A stretch of 64,000 bases of DNA, from contig JAKSXM010000014.1 in NCBI GenBank assembly GCA_022575985.1, positions 19,096,001-19,160,000 on the forward strand, written 5' to 3'. The DNA comes from Anagrus nilaparvatae. Lineage: Eukaryota > Arthropoda > Insecta > Hymenoptera > Mymaridae. Every line of letters begins with the position of its first letter. Position 1 is the stretch's first letter. The notes below the pieces were generated by a model, which was not told the origin of the DNA, did not search any database, and worked only from the letters and a program-made list of their open reading frames with translations. Both the position numbers and the translations under genes were made by a program. This document shows positions 26,288-37,174 of the stretch, piece after piece.

Positions 26288-29200
26288 GTCTAATTTTAGT
26301 ATTTTCTTATTGTTCTTTTACGCAAACACATAGTAAACGATAAAATCGTTACTTTTTTTTGTTTTTTAATGCAGTCTTGCAAGGGCTACTGTTATTAAAA
26401 ATGTAAACTTCCTGTTGCCAGTTTTTACATATAATTTAATTATTATCATATTATACTTACAATACGTATGGTGTGTGTAATAATTTAAAAATTGCAATGT
26501 GTGATTTTCTGTTAACCCAGGGAATGATTTGAACATTATTAAAGTTCAAATTCATGACTACGTGTAAATATGGCATTATATATTAATTAAGAAAAAAAGA
26601 TGTAATTTAAAAAAAAAAAATAACGTTAAAAACGTTGAAAATTCATCAGCCAATGGAAAACCTAATAAATTAATAGTTATTAATACTGTTATGTTATATT
26701 GTATATAGAAAATTTATGAATGTATTGTAATAAGCATATTACATTGTAAGATAAAATAATTATAGGTATGAATGTATGCGATTATTAAAAAAAAAGTCTG
26801 TTTTAAAAATAATTAAGAATGATCATGATCTCTATTTCATTAAAAAAACGATTTAATGTATGATAGTCCTTTATTGTATAATTTTAAAAAAGAAATGAAG
26901 AATTTTATTTTATTTTATTTACAAAAAAATCAATTTTTTTAAATGTATTTTTTTGTAAATTAAAATATTTTATATATATATTTATATATATATTGTATTT
27001 AGATAGCAAAATTTTGTATTAAAAAAATATTAGGTATACATAATTTTTATATGTAAAATTAATAATTTTTCTAGATCTGCAAGAAAAAAAATTTTTATGT
27101 TTCAAAGAATCTCTTATTTTTTTTTTATTCTGATTTTTATTTATTGAAAATTTATGTAAATTATTTATTATTTTTAAATAATTGTATTTTTCTTTGATTT
27201 ATTTATAACATTTTTTTAAAAATAAAACGTGATGTATTATTACAATTTATAAAAAATGCATCTATTTTTTCATTACTTGTGTTAAATTTTGAATAATTAT
27301 CAAACCGAAAAATTTAACAGTCCTTTCTTTTGGCGCAGAATATTATTTTATGGTATAAAAATAAACCAAGAAGCGTTTAAATTCTAGCATACAAAAAAAC
27401 TACCAAATAGTGCGCTAGAAAGACTTCCGCTAAAATAAAAGTCTCTGTACCTAACTGTAAAATTGGGCACTTTGCCACAAATTCAAAAGTATTTGGACAT
27501 AGCATACTTTTTGACTTTTCCAATCTGAATTTTCAATGGAGCTCTCAATAGCACTCTTTTTGGCTCATTTTAAGTACGCTCAAAGTGGACCACCCCTTGG
27601 AAGTAACTTATTAATAAATAAAGAAAAATACATTTATTTAAAAGTATTTACCAATTATAACTGTATAATCTCATACTTTCAAGGAGATCAGTCCTGAATT
27701 GTGATTAATCAAATTTCTCCATACTAATTTGACCTAAAAATCAAAAACTTCAATATCTGCATGTTGCAGAAATGCGTTATTTAATTTATTTGTATTAAAA
27801 ATATAAAATCCATAAATTGCAAACAGGACTTTATTTGTTAGTAATTAAAAAAATTTTTTTTAAAAAGGGTCTGATTACTAAAGTAATTTTGTACAATAAT
27901 GTGAAATAAATGTTTATCAAAATGTATATTAATAAAAAAAATCAAAATAATCATAAACTATATAAGTATCAATCAGTTTTTTACAAAATTGTATAAAAAG
28001 AAAATATGTACCACTTCATATAATGTATCAAATTAACTGTTTCCATTTCCATTAATAAAAATATTGAAATAAATAATAATTAAATAATAAATTGTATTAT
28101 ATTTTTTATTTTACATATAGAAATCCTTGTTAAAAATTTTTTCCATATTATGGGTATAATTTATGGTGATGGGACGTAAACTTGCAATCATTTATGGACA
28201 TTTTTATCCATCTATAGTTGACGTTTGACTATCATTTTTTTTTTTTAATTTTTTTTTTCGTTGTATAAAATCATCATTTATACCTCTCCAAAACCAATAT
28301 TAGCCAGATTAAATTTTACCTATATATGTTCATTGTCTATAGGCAGGATACCTACAGGCATTGAAAATATTTGGCCAAAAATGTTTTTTAAATTATAGCT
28401 CATAAAGTTTAAAATTGTCTAAATCGCGAAAATAAAAGCTATTAGATCTTTACGATTTATCCATATATTTTAATTTTATTTAGACAAAGACCCTATAGCC
28501 ACTGAAATTATTAGCATTAAATTTTATTTTAATTTAACTCATAATTTTAAAAAATCATCTGAAACTTGAAAATGAAAGCAATTAGATTATAAGATTTTAC
28601 GCACATATTTTGATTTTTTTGACTGGGACTCTAGAGGCATCGAAATTATTAGCAAAAAGTTGTGGAATTACAACCCAGTGCTGGGCCCCCTTAGGGGGGA
28701 GGGGGAAAAACAACTTAAAAATTAAAAGAAATTTAAAAAAAGTTTCAAATAAAATTTGTAGCTGAGACAATTGCTACAAAAATAGTCTTTAGTAATTTTT
28801 CGTTTAAAGTTTCGTTAAAATTATTAAAGTTAAGAAATTGTAAAAAAAATGGTGGTAAAACGTCAACCCGATGGTCATAATATGGCCATAAACCCAACCA
28901 ATACCATAAATTATGGACATATTATTTTACACAGAGAACCTAAATAATCTCAAATTTTCACCCATAGCTGAAAAACTTCTACTTTTTTAGATTCATTTTC
29001 GATCAGAACATAATAATAAAAGATGTTTTATTTTAAAAAATTTATTTTTATTTTGCTTAGACAAATTTTCCGTCAAATTGAATTTAAATTAATGTAATAA
29101 TTTTGCTTAAATTTAAGCAATTTTAGCAATATTTAAACAAAAATTAAGTTATCAGTGAAACGAAAATTATGTAAGAATTAAAATTATATTTTATTTAATT

Positions 29201-29348
29201 AAATATACTTAAATTTATAATTATTTTTACAGTTAAATTTAACAAAAAGTAATAAGTCTATGTAATATTAACCAATATATATTATAATTATAAATAAATA
29301 AATAATGACTAAAAAATAATTTAATACAAAATTTCATTTTAATAATTG
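26288..29348. other. u-shaped 3' UTR and intergenic DNA
   Basis: The first kilobase after the u-shaped stop is AT-rich with several AATAAA signals (for example near 26663 and 27221), so the 3' UTR probably ends within it. The rest is noncoding, with an imperfect inverted-repeat element at 28143-28922. No conserved frame seen. Confidence 0.6.
28143..28922. mobile_element. Possible degenerate inverted-repeat element
   Basis: The left end (CCATATTATGGGTATAATTT) and the complement of the right end share TAATTTATGGT. A GTTGACGTTT block near the left end recurs inverted as AAACGTCAAC near the right. The matches are imperfect and no target duplication is clear. Confidence 0.35.
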
Positions 29349-32300
29349 TTAAAGTGGTAATGTATAGGCACTGATAACTTGCCAAGTTTCTTCATCCGAA
29401 GAAGAGTTATAATCATATTCATAAAAATCATCTTCTGAATTCTGACACTTCAGGTAACAACATTCGTTTTCATCATCACTTATCTCATCGATGTCATCAA
29501 ATAAATTTTTATCAGTATTATTAATATTTAAAATTTTATCATTTTCTTCACATTTTGGCACTTTTGTAATCCAAGATCTATCAGACCAAAAAGTTTCATC
29601 TGTTTCAAAAATATCCTGAAAATTTCCAAAAATTATTATTTTTGTAATTTTTAATTAAACAATTTTTATTTTAATAATATTATAAATTATTTTTATCAAT
29701 TTTTTCTAATCACCTCAACGTTAAAAGATGATTCTTCCTTATCCAAAAACATTGCTGATTCTAACATATTAAATGACTTGAATCGTTTTAAAAAAAAGTC
29801 TCGATTTTGTCTTGAATTTTCTTTACGTTCTTGTCGAACTTTATCAACCACATATTTGACGTTATGCTTTTTGCAATAGTATTTGCATTTTTTTACTTGC
29901 TCGTCATTTTTTTCAGGAGTACTCTGTTTAAAAAATAAAAATAATTATTTTATTTTTTTATGCTATCCATTAATTTATTAAGTTATAGTTAAATAAAACT
30001 CCAGTCAAAACACAGGGTTGGGTTGTATTGTTTCTGACCACCACCAGATTTGGTCTAATATATGTTTTTTGGGTCGCTGATCACGAAAATCAGGTTCTTT
30101 TCTATGAGAAATTGGGGCTCCATCCTTAAATTGGCCAAAACTATCCCTAAAAAGGGCATTTTGCTATACACATACTCGAGCCTTTTGAAATTTGGTATAA
30201 GGAAGTTTTTAGGTCGCTGATCACGAATATTGAGGTACTTTTTATGAGAAATTAGATCTCTGCCCTTGAATTATCTAAAGCTGCCCTTAAAAAGGACATT
30301 TTCGCCGTATTCACTCTAAGCCTTTGAATTTTGGTATACGGAGGTTTTTTGGATCTCTGATCACGAATATTGAGGTCTCATCTATGCAAAAATTTTCTTT
30401 CACCCTTAAATTAGCCAAAACTACCACTGAAAAGGTTAAAAATTATTATTAGATAATTAATATTGTAAATAAATAATTCATTAATTTTTATGTAAAAAGA
30501 TTTTTTATTCTGGATTACTTATTAAAACAATAAAGCGAAAACGCTCTTTTTAGGGGTAGCTTTGGCTAATATAAGGATGATAATCCAATTCTTCATAAAA
30601 AAATATGTGATCAGCGACCAAAAAAAACCTCTGAACACCAAATTTCAAAGGGCTAGAGCGAATGTAGCAAAAATCTACAAAAATGACCTTTTTAGGGCCG
30701 GTAGCTTTGGCTAATTTAAGGGTGAAGGTCTAATTTTTCATAAGAAATACCTTACTATTCGTGATCAACGACCCAAAAAACCTATACTAGACCAAATCTG
30801 GTGGTGACCAGAAACTATACAACCAAACCCGTATTTTGACTGGAGTATAATTATAGTTAATACAGATAAGACTATAATTTAACAAGAGAAGCTCACTAAT
30901 TAAATAAAACTAATAGGTTATATACTACTTAATTTTTATACAAGTACAGATAGTAAATTCTAGATTTGGTTATACCTTTTACTAGAGCCTTATCACACTT
31001 TTGTGGTTGATTTTAACAACTAACAAGGTGAGACCGCTACTTTTAGGAAACCAAATTACAATTTCTATTTATGGATGATTTTAATAAGTTAAAAAAACCG
31101 ATACCCCCTGCTATATCCAAATGATCTTTTAGGTTTAGAAACGAAGGGCTGAATGTTATTAAATAGGAATTTTTGAACATTTTCAATATAACGCCGCAAC
31201 AGAGGCGGATCTAAAGTAAAATCGACCCAAAGTTTCAAGTGTTTGAGAAATCGATTTGCTTCTATAAGTTTCAGGATAGGTTTTAGTAATTCAAAAGACA
31301 TCCTCTATCTGTTTATCCGAATAAGCCTCCGCACACTGATTCAGAAAAAAAAGCGGCAAAAAATTAGCTTCAAGCGAGCTTTTAATGAATTTTTATGCGG
31401 TTTGCGGCATTCAGTTCCTAAAAATGTGTATTTACCGAAAATAATGACAAGAATTTCTGATTATTTGAATTTTCACCCCTTAAATACTTAAAACTACCCC
31501 TAAAAAAAGAGTTTTTTTATAACATTCATTTTTTGCAAAGTTTAGTTGCCAATCACTTTTATAACTTTTATAAACATTAAAAATTGTGAATTTTCATGAA
31601 TTTAAAGTAGAAGAAAAAAAACTGCCTCTATTAAATCCAAAGTACCTCTGAAACTACCCTTAAAATTCTAAGGTTTATTTGAATGTGCAACTCAATTTCT
31701 TTGAGTAGTTTCAGAGGTACTTTGGGTTTTAATAGGGGCAGTTTTTATTCTTCTACTTTAAATTCATGAAAATTCACAATTTTTAATGTTTATAAAAGTT
31801 ATAAAACTAATTTTTGCAAAAAATGAATGTTGTAAAAAAACTCTTTTTTTAGGGGTAGTTTTAAGTACTTAAGGGGTAAAAATTCAAATAATCAGAAATT
31901 CTTGTCATACTTTTCGGTAAATACACATTTTTAGGAACTGAATGCCGCAAACCGCATCAATATTCATTAAAAACTTGCTTGAAGCTAATTTTTTGCCGCT
32001 TTTTTTTTCTGAATCAGTGTACTCTGGTGCCTAGAAATGGTGTAGACTTCTACGTTAACTTCTAAACAACGCGCAACCTTGTAACTTAACCGAATACCTT
32101 CGGGTTATTCTCAATTTTTTGTTCTAATAATTTTTTTTAAACCCCGTAAATTGCAAATTTTTATCACTTATTGTTTCTTCTTAATACTCATTAAATTTGA
32201 ATGTCACGCCGTTTTTCATCAGCCATTTTGAATTTTGAGTAAGAAATTTTCCCGTGATCATAACATATTCAATGCTTTTGTTAAATTTTTTTTTTAATTA

Positions 32301-35300
32301 ATACTATGCATTTTAAATGCATCCATGGGCTAAAATATAGATAATTTTAAATTACTAATCACGTTACAGAGAGCTTGTGTTATAATAAATTAATTACATT
32401 TTTATTGGTATTGAAAAATGTTCATCATTTACATTGAAATAAAATTCGAATAAAGTGTACAAACAGCGAAAATGCACTATTTTGCATAAAAGTGCATTTT
32501 TGATCATGTTCGTTGAACCAATTTTCAAGTTGCCGCGTCATGATTTTTGGATTTAACATCCCTCATATGTGCTTTCCACAGGAACAGTAAACATAGTATC
32601 CCCCCTACTACTTATACCCCGCTCAGGGAAGTTACCAATCGTGGTTTCACTTAATAGTATATTACGACCCATGGCCAGAAAAATCAAGAATGGCCCAAAT
32701 CGCACGTAAATTACCTTCCGAGGCGAAGCCGACTCGCGCAAAAAAAACCATCCTGGTTTACCAGGATGGTTTACCATCTGGTTTTTCAGATGGTTAACCA
32801 GATGGTATACTAGATGGTTAACCACCAGGTATTTAAAAAAATAATAATAAGATCCCAGGATGAAAATGCACCTTGCAGGTAGAAGCGGATACCCTGGGGG
32901 TATAATTTTCAATTTTTCGACCCAAAATATTTTCTGATTTTCCAAGATGGCGGACCATAAAATTTAAAAATATCAATTTTTAACTTCAAAAGGGGGTTTT
33001 TGAGGGTGAGAAAAGTGAATTTAGGGTGGAAAATATTCAATTTTTCGACCCAACATATTTTTCGATTTTCCAAGATGGCGGACTATAAAATTTAAAAGTA
33101 TCAACTTTTAACTTTACAAGGGGGTTTTTGAGGGTGAGAAGAGTGAATTTAGGGTGGAAAATATTCAATTTTTCGACCCAACATATTTTCCGATTTTCCA
33201 AGATGGCGGACAATAAAATTTAAAAGTATCAACTTTTATCTTTACAAGGGGTTTTTGAGGGTGAGAAAAATGAATTTAGGGTGGAAAATATTCAATTTTT
33301 CGACCCAACATATTTTCCGATTTTCCAAGATCGCGGACCATAAAAAAAAATATCAATTTTTAACTTCACAAGGGAATTTTTGAGGGTGAGAAAAGTGAAT
33401 TTAGGGTGGAAAATATTCAATTTTTCGACCCAACATATTTTCCGATTTTCCAAGATGGCGGACAATAAAATTTAAAAGTATCAACTTTTAACTTTACAAG
33501 GGGGTTTTTGAGGGTGAGAAGAGTGAATTTAGGGTGGAAAATATTCAATTTTTCATTTATAAGTATCATAATTTCATATATTAACATTTATAAACTTAAA
33601 ATTTTAACTTAAGAGTGTATAAGCTGGTTAACAGTCAAAATGTTTAAAAAAAAGTTACTTTAAAAGTAACTTACTTTCTTGAAAGAAGTAAAAACTTTGA
33701 TAAATATTTAATAATTATAATAACTATTTTTGTACCTTCAAATTAAAAATAAAACTTTGAAATAACATTATAAATATTATTAAGAAATTAAATAAATTTT
33801 CCAAGTCTCAAAACATTGAAAATTCATTATTCTTGACCTAAAAGACATCCTTGTAAAGTAAAAGGGTAATTTTTGTTGTCCCCCATCTTGGAAAAACGGA
33901 AAATATGTTGGGTCGAAAAATTGAAGATTTTCCATCCAAAATTTATATTTCTTGTCCTAAAAAACCCCCCAAAACCCCCCTGTAAAGTCAAAAGTTGATA
34001 CTTTTAAGTTTTATTGTCCGCCATCTTGGAAAATCGGAAAATATGTTGGGTCGAAAAATTGAATATTTTCCACCCTAAATTCACTCTTCTCACCCTCAAA
34101 AACCCTCTTGTAAAGTTAAAAGTTGATACTTTTAAGTTTTATTGTCCGCCATCTTGGAAAATCGGAAAATATGTTGGGTCGAAAAATTGAATATTTTCCA
34201 CCCTAAATTCACTCTTCTCACCCTCAAAAACCCCCTTGTAAAATTAATAGTTGATATTTTTAAATTTTATTGTCCGCCATCTTGGAAGATCGGAAAATAT
34301 GTTGGGTCGAAAAATTGAATATTTTCCACCCTAAATTCACTTTTCTCACCCTCAAAAACCCCCTTGTGAAGTTAAAAGTTGATGTTTTTAAAATTTTATG
34401 GTCCGCCATCTTGGAAAATCGGAAAATATTTGGGGTCGAAAAATTGAAAATTATACCCCCAGGGTATCCGCTTCTACCTGCAAGGTGCATTTTCATCCTG
34501 GGATCTTATTACTTTTTTTTTAAATACCTGGTGGTTAACCATCTGGTAAACCGGGATGGTTTTTTTTATGGCCCAGGGTCGTATATGATTTTTCTGCATC
34601 AGTGGCGGGAAAACACGTCTTTGCCGGACGCGCAGCGGTCGGGAAATACGTGGTTTCTGGCCGCTGACCAGAAAAATGGAAAACTTAAAATTTTGATTAT
34701 AAAAGGTTTAACAAAGAAAATTTTTAAATTTAAATTTTTAAAACGCTCATACAAAATAAAAGTGTCAAAAACGTCAAGGTTTGTTTTCTCAAAGTGTTGA
34801 TGAAAAAATAAGATAGCCAAAGTAAGAAAAAATTTGGTGGCTTCATTCAAGAGCTATTTAAATATTAGTCGCGAACGTCCACATAAATAAAAAATCCCAT
34901 AAGAACGACTCGTAGGATTTATTTTTACGTTTGTAGCAGTACCATTGTAAATTTTAGGTTATTTGGACCTTGAAAAACAAAACTACAAAAAAATTTGAAA
35001 AAAAGGTAATAATCGTTGTGCCTTAAACAATAAAAAAAAAAAAGTTACCGAGAAAAGCACCCATATACTTTTGGCTATAGATCTAATGACACGAAAAAAA
35101 CAATTGTTTTTCGTGCCTTTACGAAAGTTCGCGTCTCTAATCTTCAATATTTTATCAAAAATTATATAAAAATGTATAAAATTTAAAAAATGCAAAGTGC
35201 AGAAAAAAAAAATATATAAATTATCTCGTAATTTAATTAGTTTCGGTTAAAATTAATTTATTTTTTATATGACATAACCCTAATCTCGTGGAAGATTTTT

Positions 35301-35932
35301 TCGTGCCATTAGACTTTGCGTATACTTTTTATCAAATAAAATTTTCTTGTTAGTGTCCAGAAAGTGCGTGTTTTCTGGCCGCTGCGCTATTCGAAAAAAC
35401 GTATTTTCTCGACACTGAGCAAGAAAAATTATGTTTTGTCCTTGGCCACAAAAAAAGGATGCCCCAAATCGCAGTTTACCATCCTCGGCTTCGCCTCGGA
35501 CGGTAATTTACGTGCGATTTGGGCCATTCTTTACTTTTGTGGCCATGGGTAAAAATATACTATTTATGGACATGTTACTATACAAAAATCTTATTTTTTT
35601 CTATTTTTAATGACCTAAAATAATATAGTAGGTATATATATATAGGTAACATTAATGGTTATGATACTAACCGTATTGGGTTTAGTGATATCAGGTGATA
35701 TTGCCCTCAAAGAAAATTTTTCTTTATAATACTTTTGATCAACAGGTAATAATTCTTTCGTTTTTTCAGCTAATAATCCTTCTGTTTTTTCTATTCTTCG
35801 TCTTTTCCTTACATGTTCAATATTATACTCATTTGATTCGTTTAAAATTTCATTTTCTAAATTATCGCTGTTCGTTTTAATTGTTGTAAACATTGTCAAA
35901 GTGTTGTTGATTTCAAATGTTTTCTGTTTCAC
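29349..35932 (-). CDS. Uncharacterised 245-aa basic/acidic protein, three exons
   Basis: I do not recognise this protein. Exons on the minus strand: 35672-35932, 29714-29923 and 29349-29615. All junctions are phase 0 with good signals (donor CG|GTTAGT, acceptor TTTAAACAG|AGT, donor GAG|GTGATT, acceptor TTTCAG|GAT), giving 87+70+88 codons. The N-terminal part carries a basic RKRRR cluster (about residues 42-46) that could be a nuclear localisation signal. The middle is Lys/Arg-rich with a CKYYCKKH motif. The C-terminal third is acidic (DDIDEISDDENE, DDFYEYDYNSSSDEE) and the protein ends in YTLPL. No domain, signal peptide or membrane segment is evident. The first intron is 5.7 kb and filled by three foldback repeats, unlike the short introns of its neighbours. 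The start is the first ATG of the frame. It could be a fast-evolving nuclear protein; no function is assigned. Confidence 0.65.
29998..30846. mobile_element. Foldback inverted-repeat element A (~850 bp)
   Basis: The ends ACTCCAGTCAAAACA and its near-complement TTTTGACTGGAGT enclose arms that both contain the block CCACCAGATTTGGTCTA. Within the arms a ~140-bp unit marked by TCGCTGATCACGAATATTGA recurs about three times, and appears inverted in the right arm. The unpaired centre is short. No coding frame and no clear target duplication. It lies inside the first intron of the 245-aa gene. Confidence 0.8.
31333..32020. mobile_element. Foldback inverted-repeat element B (~690 bp)
   Basis: A near-perfect palindrome: ACACTGATTCAGAAAAAAAA at the left is repeated inverted at the right. 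The arms of about 320 bp match almost base for base (for example TGCGGCATTCAGTTCCTAAA and its complement) and meet around a ~40-bp spacer near 31690. Short open frames on both strands come from the palindrome. No transposase. Confidence 0.85.
32908..33556 (+). repeat. 127-bp tandem repeat, left arm (5 units)
   Basis: Five direct units starting at about 32908, 33036, 33164, 33291 and 33416, with a truncated sixth at 33544. Each contains TTCAATTTTTCGACCCAACA, CCAAGATGGCGGAC and GAGGGTGAGAA. Units differ by a few substitutions and 1-3 base indels. Confidence 0.9.
33884..34441 (-). repeat. 127-bp tandem repeat, right arm (inverted, 4-5 units)
   Basis: The complement of the left-arm unit is repeated with GGGTCGAAAAATTGAA near 33909, 34048, 34175, 34303 and 34433. 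The innermost unit is the most diverged. Together with the left arm it can form a hairpin several hundred bases long. Confidence 0.9.
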
Positions 35933-37174
35933 AAATGAACTTTTTATTTTTTTTTTACTTGATATAGTTGACAGAGTAATTTTATTATTTAAATGAATTT
36001 TATTGTTTTATACTTTTAATTATAATTAAACGTTTAACCGCGACTTTAACCATCCAAACTTCGACGCATAATGCACACTCTTGAGCTGCGCATTGTATGA
36101 TATTTACCTATACCAAGGCTACCGCTAAAATTTAAATTTAACCACGAAGTGGATAAAATTATCATTTTATAAAATTTGTGTTCAAAAAAATATTTAATGT
36201 ATCACCTAATTAATTGAATTTTAAAATATCAATTTTATTTTTTCTTAGTCCAGTTTGAGTCCAAATTGATGGAATAATTTTAAATGCGACGCATATAGAG
36301 TCAATCACACAACAAGGATAAAAAAAATTTGATTTAAAAAATAAATTTATTTTTTATAAAAATTTTAGGTAAGGATATAAAACAAGTCAATTATTTTTTT
36401 TTTCCAAAAATACTTTTTTTATTTTTTAATGTTTCACAAATATTACTTGGTGATAGTTCTACTGAATTTTGTTTGAATTACATAAACAGTTTATAAAAAA
36501 TTAAATATAACTTTACATGACTCAACAAGAATGTTTATTATAACAAAAATGAACTCAAAAATGTAACAATAAAAATAAATTCTGTTTTTTGATTTTGTCA
36601 AAATTAGTAGTCGAAAAAATTTTTTACTCTAAAAAATTCCTCTTTTCACATTAAAATATATTTACACTAGTTTGTTATGTATATTAATGATTTTACTATG
36701 TATTACTGATTTTTGTTGCAACAAAATAAACGATATTATTATTATAATTATTATTAAAATGCATTTTAAGTATTTTTTTAATCATTAAATTAATATTTTT
36801 TGAAAAAATATAGTAAGACAAAAAAAATTATACCCATTTGATTCTTCTAAAGACCAAAACTAAAAATTATTATGAATATTTTTCAAATAATCAATTTTAT
36901 CTTGTTCTTTATTCTTTATAAGAATAAAGAATATCTTGTATCATCAATAAAAATATAAAATTTAAGTAACTAAAAAAAATTATTTAATTAGTTAATGTAT
37001 AGAAACATTATCATAAAAAATATGCTCTGCAAATATAAGTCTTTTGCTTTTATACTTTAATCAAACATAAAATATTCATGTAATTAGTAAGTTTTTTCAC
37101 ATGTGCAATAATTATTTTAAAGTTTTGATAGCTTATAATACTTTAATCTTTGAATAATTATTTAATCATAAATT
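35933..37174. other. Intergenic DNA between SMYD4-like gene and 245-aa gene
   Basis: This AT-rich stretch separates the end of the SMYD4-like gene from the start of the 245-aa gene, both on minus. A less biased patch near 36040-36130 is a possible promoter for the 245-aa gene. No further gene or repeat was recognised. Confidence 0.5.

Larger units (their letters stand above)
32667..35550. mobile_element. Composite foldback element C with tandem repeats in both arms
   Basis: Outer ends are ACCCATGGCCA and its complement, followed inward by matching GCCCAAATCGCACGTAAATT and GAGGCGAAGCCGA blocks. Inner arms (32741-33556 and 33884-34568) are inverted copies, each made of several ~127-bp units. 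Between the inner right arm and the outer right end lie about 0.9 kb of other AT-rich DNA plus further terminal modules (for example near 34610-34680 and 35370-35470), so nested or rearranged copies are likely. A short relative sits in a LeuRS intron at 50551-50768. Confidence 0.75.

Noticed and set aside
32553..32945. 130-aa open frame on -
   Set aside because: It covers the terminal region and outer inverted repeat of element C and has no family resemblance.
32908..34441. Regularly spaced repeats resembling a CRISPR array
   Set aside because: Units are contiguous 127-bp tandem repeats without unique spacers, in a eukaryotic intron.
34270..34800. 176-aa open frame on + with overlapping frames on -
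   Set aside because: It lies entirely in the inverted tandem repeats of element C; both strands stay open because of repeat composition, and the translation shows the 127-bp periodicity.
36040..36130. Possible tRNA or small RNA gene in a less AT-rich patch
   Set aside because: No cloverleaf arms or A/B-box combination could be formed.
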